From contig JAAVTG010000658.1 of NCBI GenBank assembly GCA_011947345.1, positions 32,573 through 96,572 of the forward strand: a stretch of DNA of 64,000 nucleotides. The letters are read 5' to 3'. Below are positions 10,400-20,504 of this stretch, in pieces (the first letter of the stretch is position 1; each line of letters opens with the position of its first letter). The stretch is from Phytophthora quininea (Eukaryota > Oomycota > Peronosporomycetes > Peronosporales > Peronosporaceae). The notes beneath the pieces were generated by a model. It was not told the origin of the DNA. It did no database searches and worked only from the letters and a program-made list of their open reading frames with translations. Made by a program: the position numbers and the translations under genes.

Positions 10400-11943
10400 G
10401 CATTCATGAAGCCATGAATTCTGATGACGCAGAACGTTGGAAGCAAGCGATGAAACAGGAACTTGACACCTTGGAGAAGAATAACACCTGGACCTACGTC
10501 ACGCCAGGAGATGCCAAAGTCATTGGATCGAAGTGGGTGTTCGCTTTAAAAGGAACGAAAAGGGCGAAATCACTCGCTACAAGGCCCGACTTGTTGCACT
10601 TGGCTGCCACCAGAAGTTCGGTATCGACTACGACGAGACATATGCTCCGGTCATTAACATGAACTCTGTTCGTGTCTTCCTCAATCGGAATCTGACACTG
10701 AAGCACAAGGTGGAGCTTGTCGACGCAGATGCGGCATTCACACAGGGCTATATGACGGAGAGAGTACTGATGAAGCCTCCACCCGGAATTGCTGCGCCAC
10801 AAGACATGGTATGTTTGCTTCTTCGAAGTCTTTATGGGCTTAAGCAGGCAGCGGCAATATGGTACCAGACGTTGACGAAGGTGCTCACGCAAATGGGCTT
10901 TAGACCCTGTGGATCCGATGCATGCGTGTTCGTGAAAGTCGTCGGGGATTCGTCAGTCTACATTGGAGTGTACGTGGACGATATGCTCATCGGTGCCAAA
11001 CATCAAACTGAAATTGATGCTGTAAAGAAGGATCTTGCGAGCCACTCAAAATCAAGGAACTTGGGCCGCTCACGTACGTTCTTGGAGTAATAGTGGGTTA
11101 TTTTCCTTCCCAAGGGCACATTGTTCTCTCCCAGCAATCGACAATCGATCGGATGGTCGAGAAATACAACCAGCGTGACGCACGAGGCACATACAATCCG
11201 TGTTCTCCCGGTGAACTTCTTGTGAAACAAGCTACGACTCCAAATCAGCAAGCTGAGATGCAGAAACGACCGTATCGTTCACTGATAGGGTCGTTTTTGT
11301 ATGTCGCAATGGCAACTCGACCCGATATCGCATTTGCTGTGTGTCGATTGAGCCGATTTGTCGAGTCTCCTGGCGAAATTCACTGGAAGGCTGCCGTACG
11401 AGTGCTAAGATACTTGAAGCAGACCTCAAGTGTTGGCCTGAACTACAAGGTTGCACTAAACGGTGATCATCCAGTCGCTTTTAGCGATGCAGATTGGGCC
11501 GGCGACATGGGCGAGCGAAAATCTGTTTCGGGCGTGATGATTGTGATGAACGGAGCACCGGTGATATACAAGTCACGGCTGCAACGAACTGTCGCGCTGA
11601 GCTCAGCAGAGGCCGAGTATATGGCTCTTTCACTCTGCGTACAAGATGTTTTGTGGGTACGCAGTCTCCTACGTGAAATGGGTCTCCACATGCACGAGTC
11701 AACTGTTGTTCACGAGGATAACCAGAGCACGATCGCGATTGCATTAATGGGGGTATCAGTCGCGCGCCAAGCATATTGACGTGAGGCACCATTTCATCAG
11801 AGATCACGTAGCACGTGGTACGATTCGACTTCAGTATCTACCGACACGACTACAACTCGCGGATTACCTCACGAAAGGATTGCCCACCAAAGTGTTTACC
11901 ACGCTGGTCACGAAGAGTGGCGTCCACGACGAGTTGAGGGGAG
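10400..11943 (+). pseudogene. Copia reverse transcriptase and RNase H, frameshifted
   Basis: RT starts with the family pattern EAMNSDDAERWKQAMKQEL and WTYVTPGDAKVIGSKWVF. After a slip near 10540 come YKARLVALGCHQ, the palm Asp in ELVDADAAFTQG and the catalytic YVDDML. After another break at 11090 the RNase H part shows AFSDADWAGD, SSAEAEYMAL and HEDNQST. A last slip near 11755 leads to HIDVRHHFIRDHV and YLTKGLP, the element's C-terminus. It ends at the polypurine tract before the 3' LTR. Confidence 0.85.
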
Positions 11944-12274
11944 TGTTGATGGTGAGAGCGGCGAGGGCAAGGTGTAACCAAGACACTGCACCTCGTCGCG
12001 GAGCCACGCGTGGATAGCGTGTATGCAGGTGCGATGGAACCGCGACAGCGTTCAAGATGCTGTGGTTGCTGTGAAGCAGCAACTGCAACGGGAACGGCAA
12101 CCACGAAGCGCGTGGGTGCAAAGGATGCGTCAGAGGACGCGCTCTATAGGTGAGCTAGAGGTAGACAAGTCGAACTAGACCTCACTCTGCATTTCAATCT
12201 CTCACTCCCGAAAATACACACTGCTCATCAAGTCGACTACAGTCTTCCTTCCGTTGCGCACTTCAGTTCCAAGT
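11944..12274 (+). repeat. 3' LTR of the copia element
   Basis: It starts TGTTGATGG and ends TTCCAAGT and is the same length as the 5' LTR. It is followed by the target duplication TGCAG at 12275-12279, only 17 bp before an RXLR start codon, so its outward-facing end could influence transcription of that relic. Confidence 0.9.
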
Positions 12275-12296
12275 TGCAGAAGGTGTCAAGGTTATC

Positions 12297-12495
12297 ATGT
12301 TTCTCCATCATCTAGTAGTGATGGCAGTCGTCTACTTTACCAGTATGGCACCAGCCAGTTTTGTCGAGGCAACTGATTTTGATTCGTTCTGGCAATGACA
12401 GAACTTGGAAAGTAACGACGACAACGAAGAGAGGGTCCAGATTCCTGTCGTGTCTTCGATTATAGCAAAGCAGAAGGCCAGAGAGGCCGCTACGT
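12297..12495 (+). pseudogene. RXLR effector, 5' half only
   Basis: The ATG at 12297 begins a signal peptide (MFLHHLVVMAVVYF...). A stop follows at 12396, and another frame then gives NEERVQIPVVSS, the EER region that matches the intact effector at 20505-21263 (EERVRIPVVSS). Homology ends near 12495, where CACGAGCA-rich transposon-end sequence starts. No RXLR tetrapeptide remains visible. The C-terminal half is probably the WY remnant at 19385-19605. Its promoter was separated by the copia element. Confidence 0.75.
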
Positions 12496-12574
12496 GTGTC
12501 ACGAGTAGGCAAGCCAAACACGAGCACTCGTTACACGAGCACAAAAAGGTGGTGCTTGCGCTCGCGCAAAACCT

Positions 12575-12604
12575 CACGAGCACGAGTTTCGAGGTTTTTG
12601 TTTC
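12575..12604 (+). repeat. Left terminal inverted repeat of the hAT-like element
   Basis: It begins CACGAGCACGAGTTTCGAGG and ends in a GTTTTTG-type tract. Its inverted partner is 18768-18797. Mismatches are at positions 9, 11, 12, 14 and 27 of the 30-mer. Confidence 0.65.
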
Positions 12605-12719
12605 CTCCCGTTCAAGTACGAGACACACGAGCACATGAGCGGTTTCCCATGAGCAGTTGCTCGTGTTTCAAGCAGGCGGAAATACGCGAGTAGATTTTGC
12701 TCGTGTCTTCGATGCTCGA

Positions 12720-15205
12720 TTGGTTAATAATATGATAGACAGTGCAAAGTATCGGCGAAAATTACGTCAAAATGGTTTAAACTACGTCACGATCTTGGGG
12801 GCGCGAGAAGCTCGCAACTCGCCACTCAAGAAGACTCCAAGTCGAGAAGATCTCAAGTTGTTTTACGTGGTCCTGTCCGTCGGGATGAATGCAGCAGACC
12901 CTCCGGTGGAGGTGAGAGATGCCGTGAAGAACTGGGAACCTATTGGCGGCTTCACACGAATATCGCCCGGTGGGGAATACTCGTTCATCGATGACTGGGG
13001 TGTTCGCGTTGTCTTCACTGACGACAATCAAGAGAAGAAGGCTTTCATTTGTCTAGCGGACTCGAACTGTCGGATGGGGGAAGAGGGGAGAAATCTCGTG
13101 CTTTTGTCCGGTGGAAAAACATCATCTGCTGTGCGGCACCTCAAACGATGGCACTACCTCGAGTCACCGAAGACTGCGAAAGAGGTGCAGACAAAGCGCA
13201 AACGCAATGCAGATATTGATCACTTGCGCGAATCAACTTTATACGCACGAAACCCGGCCCGCCTCAACCTTCTACTTGAAACACTTCGCATTATCAACAA
13301 CAATTTGCCGCTTAGGTTGGTGGAGTACGAAGAATCAAGACTAAAAGAGGCCCTCGTGGCGAAGCAGGAGATGCAGTGTATCCTCACTGCGGAACGAGTC
13401 GGCGAGGCCATAATTGAGATCTACGCTTCTACAAGAAAGGAGGTTGCTGCGTTTTTGGCGTCTAATCTGCAGCCGTATCCCAACTTTACTATGGTTGCTG
13501 ACATGTGGACGTGCAAGACCACAGGGCAAAAATTTCTTGGTCTGCGCGTCTACTTAGTTGATCTCGACTGGAAATTCAGATCCGTTCTTCTTGGAACGCG
13601 AAAATTCGCGCCTGCTTATGGAGATCGAGATGGTGGAATCCAAGCTCCATTTTTATGCTGGATAAAACGCACGTTGGAGGACTTTGGATTGACAGCGGAC
13701 AACTTTTACGGTGCTACAAGTGACAAAGGCCCCGACGTCCACAATTTAATGACGAACCGATTGCAGTATCAGTGGGAATGGTGTATGGCTCATATGTCAC
13801 ATGCAGCTACATGCTCTTCGTGTGGTATGAAAGGTGGCAACCCCAGCAAAAACCCCGGTATGAGCTCCTTAATCTCGAAAATGAGCAAGACGATCTTTGA
13901 AGTGAAGCATGTTGAGGTTACTGGTGATTTGTTTAAAGAGCTTTGCAAAAGCATGACGGATGGAAATGCAACTACTCTTCTTAGCTATTCGGATGCGCGT
14001 TTCCTCAGTGTCACGAAAGCGATGCGACGAGTGTTAGACAAGTGGGAAGCCATCAAAGTTTGGTACAATGAGAGGGCCGTGAAAGCAGCTCGAGAGCGTA
14101 AAGCACCCCCAGCCTTTCCACTTGCTGGTGAACATATGACTTTAGTCCAAGTGATGTCCATATTACAGCCGCTAGCAGATCTCAAGCGTTCATGTCAAGC
14201 CGAAGGGCCAACCCAGGTCGACAACTTGATGAAGTTATACAGCATTCGCCTAGCTGATCTTGATCTCGAAAAGGCCGTTCGCCATTATCTTTCAACACCG
14301 AAGAAGCCTGTCTGGATTCAGCCAAACGAGTTAACACCATTAGCAGCAACAACACGTCGGCTATTGCAAGAAGCACTGGACAAGCGCTTTTTATACGGTA
14401 CTATGATGAAGCGAAGATGGCCGACACCTCTTATGTGTTTGAAATGCAGCAAAAACTGCACCCTGTGTTCAAGAGTCCAAAACATAATCTTAATGCTGTC
14501 ATACTAAAAGTTTGTCAGCAGCGTGGATACAATGGACTCACAGCTTGCGCTAAAAGAGAAGGTTCATCAGCGCATTCGTGACCAGCTTCGGAATTTGCTT
14601 GAGCGAGTAGCCGACCCGCATGACATGTCTGATCAGACGCCAAGTTCGGTACCGGTTTATTACGACGAGTTGGAGGAGATGTTCGCGCCAAGAAGCACTA
14701 GGCCGCAAACGCAGCCAACTAATCACTTTCAGAGACGCCTCGACGAAGAAATGGACAGGTGGATGAATGATCCCATTGAGCCTGTCCGTTTTTCAAACAA
14801 CAAACCGGAATCTGTGCTTTCGTTTTGGGAGAGAATTGAGCGTCAAGGGGACTACCGCCTCCTGCCAAAAGCGGTAAAAGTGCTTTTGCCATTCCAATGT
14901 CATCTTGTCAGATCGAGAGAGATTTTAGTGTCAGCGGAAACATGGTAACTGCTCAACGCACCAGTCTCTCTCAGCACAATATTGACATGTGCTCCTTCTT
15001 GAATAGGAACCGGGAATTTATTGATCTGCTGCAGTGTGAGCAAATTCCTCGTGGACAACACAGTCAGCACACCCCATCATGTTTTTCATTTCCGCTCGAT
15101 GCTGACCCCGACATTTACGTGGATATGGATGGCATAATGGACGACATGATGGCTAACTTTGTTTCGAGTGCCTCACTATATGAAGAGCAAAAGGAAGAGA
15201 TCTAA
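12720..15205 (+). pseudogene. hAT-family transposase, frameshifted
   Basis: A BED-like zinc finger (CLADSNCR...SSAVRHLKRWH) lies near the N-terminus. The RNase H-like core starts at MVADMWTCKTTGQKF, where the first catalytic Asp lies, and includes YGATSDKGPDVHNLM and WEWCMAHMSHAA, typical of hAT enzymes. The main frame (12657-14507) breaks near 14400. Two further frames carry ALKEKVHQRIRDQL and the C-terminal dimerisation block (SCQIERDFSVSGN...) that ends at 15205. At least three frame changes make it non-functional as read. Confidence 0.85.
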
Positions 15206-15299
15206 GCTATACTAGCTTCAGCTGTCAATTGCGTCGGAGCAGTATCCGCGATACTTCACTTGTTGTAGCGTACTGCGATTCTAGACGAGCCGCAACTGG

Positions 15300-16330
15300 T
15301 CTGTGCAGACGCAGTCGCTTGATATGACGATGAACTGTGCCGGCATTACGGACCACTCCAAGACGGAATCCGGCAAGTTGCTCGCCCTCGCGCTGCCAAC
15401 GATCGAAACGAGTTTTGCCAAGCCCAACAAATCTTTAACCTGCTCATGCGCGTGAGCAGGTGCAGCAAATTCATGACGAGATGCATCGCGTGGCTGCGCA
15501 TCTTCGTACCGTCGCCGTCGTGGAAGGTGTATCGTACAGCACTTGGCCATCGTGTCGCGCTCTGAGAAGTCCCAAGTCTTCTCCATGAACTCGCAAACGC
15601 CCCGTGGCATCCGATCGTTCGCTCTTCCGAGCGAGCATTCGTCCTTTGATGATTCGCGATGGCAGTCACATGATAATGGCAAACAATACGACTTCGGTTT
15701 GAGCTGCGGCAATGAGTTTTTGCCGTTGAGCAGTATCACGGAATGTGGCATCCACCACCACGCGATCGCCTTGATGCAAGTGCTTCACACTCTAGGTCAA
15801 AATCACTTCGTACGTGCTTTGCGTCATTTCCGGGGAATACAGTCCTTCTTCATAGCTACCGGCGCCCTTGGGTTTGGAGTCGCCTTCATCTGCTACAGCA
15901 ACTTCGATATCTGCGATTTTCTTGAGGATCGCACCTGGTCGCAGCGACACCAACGTATTGTCCGAGTCTGCTAGCATTTTAGCCAAATTGGACTTGCCAC
16001 TGGCCGGCAGACCGTCCACGAGAATTATACATGGACGTTGAGCCGGCGGACTTGACAGTTCCAGAGCCTCCATCGCTCGGGCTGCAGCAGATAACGTTGA
16101 GTCCATGACACGGAAGCCACTGACGTTGGTACGCCGCGTAAAACTCACACAACTCGGCGTTTTCCAGCGCGTTTTGCAGTGCTTTCAAACGGTACTTGTG
16201 CTGCAAAAACCTAGCAAGGTCGAGGCGCCCTTTGCGCTAAACATCCATGGCCAGGAACGCGAAGTGGATCAAGAAGTCCAGGGCGTGATAATGCTAGCTA
16301 CCAGCCAGTTTTCCCGCGGTTCTTAAATCC
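15300..16330 (-). pseudogene. Decayed phosphotransferase-P-loop kinase fusion (APH/AAA_33-like)
   Basis: Reading the minus strand, DFLIHFAFLAMDV followed by a stop and RKGRLDLARFLQ resembles the C-terminal part of aminoglycoside-phosphotransferase-like domains. These are fused to small P-loop kinases in many bacteria. A Walker A GLPASGKSNL (about 16000) follows, then YSPEMTQSTYEVILT, a stop, and GDRVVVDATFRDTAQRQKL, matching the Walker B region of AAA_33 kinases. There are at least three in-frame stops and one frame change near 16140, so it is dead. It lies between the two ends of the hAT-like element. Confidence 0.6.
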
Positions 16331-16738
16331 GAAGTCATCGATGCAGTGTCGTCGCCTGCATCCATCGATTCATCCAGGTGATACTTGTTGTCATTAATGC
16401 TTCCAACATATCTTCTTCATCGAGAACGCCTGGATTCACACGGTGCATGCATTGCTGACAGCACCGATTGCGACTAAGCTCTTCAACAACAAGCCTCCGC
16501 TTCATCCAACTGCAAGCAATTACCGCACACCACGCGGACACATAAGTGGCAGAAGAAGTCACGGCGGAAGAAGTAAAAGCGCATTGAGCAAAGGAAGTTC
16601 AGTCTTACATTTATCAGCATGCACACTACAAGAAAACGTGGAGCCCTGGATTTTCAGCGTCTTTGCTTCAGCATTTTTGTCTACCACAGTGGGGCAGCAG
16701 CAAGTTTTTTTTTCATGCCCAGCCCAGCAGATAGTGGA

Positions 16739-18555
16739 TTAGGAGCGAACATCGTATCGCTGTGCTGAGGCTTCCGCCCGCTTTGCAACCTGCTGTTGAA
16801 TCTGAACTGAAAGACCACGTAGACGCATTCTCCGGCCGCGAAAATTGCCACTCCGCCCCACTGACCCACGGATAGGTCCATGTCGAGCACTCGCCCGGTT
16901 CTCTCTTGACGTATTGCTGATACTCGATATGTCTTCCATCGTAGCACTGGTAGGACATCCATCTTGCTCTTCTTTAATGTGTGCCTTGCACTCGCTTTGA
17001 GCGTGAACCAATGCCTCCCTCATTCTACGCTGAGCCCTGCGGTCTTCTTCAGACAGATCGTCATCCTCCTCCTCATCTGTATCTGCTTGTTGGCTGGACC
17101 TAGCTCTGTTTTCGTGGACAATGAGTGGCTCCTGCGGCAATGCATGATTTACAGCGTCGCGAACTGTGGCAATAATCGACTGAATACTGCTTTCGACGGA
17201 CTGCTTGACTTCAGTTGCCGCTGATTCATTAACAGCGGATGGTCTTCTTTGGCGCTCGTCAAGAACTCTTCCCAATTCAATCCCCACTAAATCAGCGAAC
17301 TGTTGACACCAAAACTCCCCGTGAAAGGTAGCCGCACGACTTTGAGATCCACCTGCCTGGCTACTTCATCTTTAACAAATGCCGTCAGCTTATTTTCAAT
17401 TGCATCTGTATTCGAGGGTTCCTCTTGTGAGCGGAGTCGGCGTAGCTGAAGTTGCTCTCGTAGGATAGACAAAGCATCTGCTTGGCGTTGAACTTGAAGG
17501 TTCACATCTGCACGAGCGGCATTGACAACTTCCTGCATCCGCGATTCAGCTTGACGAACGAGCCGGGTTGTCTCTTGCGTAACAAGTTGCTGAATATCTT
17601 CGGTGAATGTTTCGTGTAACGGGAGATTGGAATCAAGCTGAAGCTGCATTTCCTGTTGAATCTGCTTGAACCGAAGGTCAAACGACTGCTCCAGCCGATG
17701 CTCCAAATTCGATACAGACGTGTCAACAAGTTTGTGCACAAGTTCATCAACGTTCTTGTCAGTGAACCTTTCGTTGTCGTTGCGTGAATCCAGCTTGCTA
17801 GCAAGCAGCTCATCAAGACGGTGTTCCAACTCGGTTCCAATCCGAGTCTCCATAGCTCTGGCAGATTTATTCACGAGCTGTTCCACATCTTTGGAAGGGT
17901 TGGGGCCTAGGCGAGACGTAAGCTGCTCTTCAATTTGCTGCTGCACATGAGCGGTCACCTCCTTAAAACCAGCGTCGAACTTGGTGTGTACACTCTGCTC
18001 AAGTTCTTTGGCTCCTTCGGCATGAGCTTGAAGAGCGGACTGCGCTTCTCGCTGAACTCCCTGAATTGTCTGATCAAGCTTTTCGTTAAATTCTCCCTCA
18101 GATTGCGCCCACAAATCTGCTTGTAGTTCTTGTAGGAGAGTAGTCTGCTGTTGAAGTGTGGATCGAATGGGTGCCAACTCTCCTTGAAACTCTTGGACCA
18201 TGACCAGCTGCCTGTTGGCCAGCTCTTTCAACCCGGACTCTGCATAGCCCTCGACCGCCACTAGTGCTGCCTGTTGTGCTTGATTGAGTCCCTCCTGTTG
18301 GTACTTCAGCATCACATGTTCACCAGCGAGGGCTTGCGCTTGAGCCAAAAAGCGCTCGGCAAGATTTGCTAAGCGGTCTTCTGCTTCTGGAACAAGCTGG
18401 ATCGTAGTTGGAGCAGTGGTCGCCAGGATATTCTCGTCAGGTACCTCAACGATTGCAGTCACGACGTCAGCTGCTTGGCGATCCTGCAGTATAGCTCGTG
18501 CAGCGTCTTGTGAAGCAGCTCGTCCAGCAGCTGCCTGCGATCGGGTCACCACCAT
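16739..18555 (-). pseudogene. Gag-like coiled-coil protein, frameshifted
   Basis: The ATG at 18555 starts MVVTRSQAAAGRA, a beginning often seen in Phytophthora retroelement Gag proteins. About 420 residues follow, almost entirely glutamine- and glutamate-rich coiled coil. The frame stops at 17287, but the overlapping frame carries on with FWCQQFADL, an acidic stretch (DTDEEEDDDLSEEDRR) and an Arg/Gly-rich tail, ending at 16739. A single base explains the change. No protease, RT or integrase follows, so it is either a Gag-only remnant or an unrelated coiled-coil gene. Confidence 0.45.
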
Positions 18556-18564
18556 GTTGGTCTA

Positions 18565-18615
18565 GCTGGACGGCGGATTTGGTCTTTTGGTCGTGCTGGA
18601 CGGTGGATTTGGTCT
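18565..18615 (+). repeat. Two 21-bp direct repeats, 30-bp period
   Basis: GCTGGACGGCGGATTTGGTCT at 18565 recurs at 18595 with one change (C to T at the tenth base). The pair lies directly upstream of the ATG of the minus-strand Gag-like ORF and may be leader or promoter sequence. Confidence 0.7.
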
Positions 18616-18767
18616 CCGGCTTCTCAGGATCGTGAAATATTTCATGCGAATAACAGCCAATCATAAAACGTGTTGTTTTAACCAGTGATCTGGCCCAAAC
18701 ACGAGCACTTTTAGTGAAGTGGCAAAAGTGTGGCCGGTTTCCCCCTCTCAAAGCGATCAGTGAGGTT

Positions 18768-18797
18768 GAAGCAAAAACCTCGAGAAACATGCTCGTG
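18768..18797 (-). repeat. Right terminal inverted repeat of the hAT-like element
   Basis: This is the inverted copy of 12575-12604, 25 of 30 bases identical. The adjacent sequence AAAACCTC/GAGGTTTT at 18800-18825 repeats the end motif once more, in keeping with the repeated subterminal motifs of hAT elements. Confidence 0.65.
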
Positions 18798-18830
18798 GGG
18801 TTTTAAGTCTCCCGAGGTTTTGAAGGAAAC

Positions 18831-19384
18831 TGTTTCATCACCGCTTCGTGGTAGGCTTGCGAGTAGGGACGGAGGACACCGTCTCGGTCACGGTCCGACC
18901 GTGAGTAGGTCGTCTACCAGCGAACAACTTCTCGAAGAGCAGCTGTGGGAGGATGAGCTGGGGCAGGCGTCGTTCGTCTAGCTGGCCTGTCAAGAGTCAG
19001 CTAGCACCGAAGAGTCGCGTGTTCTGTACGGAGGAGCGTGGCTGAAGGATGGAAGCGGTGACGACTCCAACGATATGGCGGCGAGGACGGAAGGCATGAA
19101 GGCGGCGTGGCCCAAGATCGGCAAAGCAAGGTGTGTGTGATGCGAAAGGGTGAAGCGAAGCCAAGTGGAGTGTTCTACGGACGAAGAGCTGTAGAGCAGA
19201 GAGTGAAGGTCCGGCGAAGGAGATACGCAGGTTAGTTAGCCCCAGTCGTGAATTTACCGAGGCTGCAGCAAAGCTAAAGTTCTTTGCATCTTTAAGCTTT
19301 CTTGCTAACTTACTTTCTAGACGAGCATCCTCACGAACCGTCCTACGCCTACAAGCAGCGCTGACCGTCCCGCCCCGGAGGCTC
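18831..19384. other. Unassigned stretch, possible LTR debris
   Basis: I see no gene. Codon-like structure is absent in all frames and base composition resembles an LTR or untranslated leader. It separates the right hAT-like end from the effector 3' half, so another insertion may be present. Confidence 0.3.
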
Positions 19385-19605
19385 GCGACACATGGAACCA
19401 ACTTGACGACTGGCTAGAGCATAGCAGTCCGGCCTTGGTCAAGGATGATTTAAAGATGGCGAAAAAATTGGCATCAGACTCAAGGTGGACCCCAACTACA
19501 AGTTCTAGAAAGCTTATCTGACCAAGTTTGAGGGCAAACTGGACGAATATCTAAAGAGAGTTGAGTTGATTCAGATGCTCAACTTGTTTCCTGGTTGTTC
19601 TTATT
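19385..19605 (+). pseudogene. RXLR-WY effector, 3' half remnant
   Basis: The peptide WNQLDDWLEHSSPALVKDDL aligns with the start of the WY region of the effector at 20505-21263. After a one-base slip near 19463 and a stop near 19507, the next segment gives YLTKFEGKLDEYL, again a WY signature. Similarity ends near 19600. There is no signal peptide or RXLR motif upstream. Together with 12297-12495 it would make up one effector gene cut by about 6.9 kb of inserted DNA. Confidence 0.7.
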
Positions 19606-20500
19606 GGTCCACCAGCAGGCCCCTGCAGCGAAGTCAGGAGTCACGACCATGAGGCAGCGCCTCCGATTCCATCGCTCAGTTCGCCATTTACTCGCTCAAG
19701 TCCAACCAACTTCAGCACAATGCACGACGTACGCATTTCCAAGAAAATCTCCGGAGACCATGCTGCCAGAGGTCCCCTCGAGCCCGTGCTTGGGGAGGGA
19801 CCTTATATGCCGAAGTCTCATGGCTTCCCCAGTGTCGTTTGCAGCTCTACGATCAAGTGACCCCTCTCCACTCCCAAAGTAGGGGAAAAAATCAAGCACA
19901 AGCGTCTACGCGACGGCGTATAAGCCGTAGAAACAGTATCCTTGGTACAGTCGTCATGACGAAGGCTTTTCCTCCGGCGTGGCGCCTTGAAAAAATAAAC
20001 TCAGGTGTCTCTGTGTGTCTGCAGGTAGTATCGGGATAGCCGGTGGTCTCCGGCATTAACCTGCTGATGCTGTAGGAGGGAGTAGCTACTAGCACGTCTC
20101 GGATAGCAGGGGTAAAAGGGCTAAGGTACCTTTTGAGTTACACTTAGCTTAGCAATTAGAGATCGCCCACAAAATTCAATTTCACCACTCCATCCAGATG
20201 CCACAAGCATCGCTATCAACCCGAGTTTATATGGTGGGACAAGAGCATTTTATAGTCTCAATTTGCGTTTCCTGTAGGACACTGAGAGTCGTGAACTTCT
20301 TTACGGCAGCTACGTGTTTAGGGTCGAAGATTTGTTCTACCACAGCTTCGACAGAAGCCTTTGCACAAGTTGCACGTATATTGGCTTCTCTGACTGAAAA
20401 TCTTGTCGGGTCATGCCATGAAATGGAGAAAATCCTGCATAGGGCTGCATTGCAGTCCATTTCGTCTTCTGTCGTACTCCTTCTTTCTACCCACCGGAAA
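19606..20500. other. Non-coding stretch
   Basis: No supported gene is seen. Short open frames here have no recognisable domains and overlap on both strands. It is the 3' flank of the intact effector that ends at 20505. Confidence 0.4.
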
Positions 20501-20504
20501 TCGA

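Larger units (their letters stand above)
7353..12274 (+). mobile_element. Ty1/copia LTR retrotransposon
   Basis: The element has two 331-bp LTRs (7353-7683 and 11944-12274), a tRNA-iMet-like primer-binding site just inside the 5' LTR (TGGTTATGAGCCC at about 7683), a polypurine tract GAGGGGAG before the 3' LTR, and a TGCAG target duplication. Domain order is Gag, zinc knuckle, protease, integrase, reverse transcriptase, RNase H, which defines copia. The LTRs differ at 3 of 331 positions by eye, so insertion is recent. The coding region nevertheless changes frame at least five times. It interrupts the 5' leader of an RXLR gene. Confidence 0.95.
12500..18830 (+). mobile_element. hAT-like DNA transposon with long terminal region and internal passengers
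   Basis: A 30-bp sequence at 12575-12604 recurs inverted at 18768-18797 with 25 of 30 bases identical and no gaps. Further in, TGCTCGTGTTT (12658-12668) recurs inverted at 18697-18707, and extra CACGAGCA copies stud the left end. A hAT transposase relic (12720-15205) reads inward from the left end. On the opposite strand the interval also holds a decayed phosphotransferase/kinase gene and a Gag-like ORF. The outer ends and an 8-bp target duplication could not be fixed. A nested insertion rather than cargo is equally possible. Confidence 0.55.

Noticed and set aside
16739..18555. Complete LTR retrotransposon on the minus strand headed by the Gag-like ORF
   Set aside because: No protease, RT, RNase H or integrase follows downstream and no paired LTRs were found on either side.
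12487..19385. 8-bp target duplication (GAGGCCGC versus GAGGCTCG) for the hAT-like insertion
   Set aside because: Only 6 of 8 bases agree and the sites do not adjoin the inverted repeats; such similarity is expected from the effector coding sequence itself.
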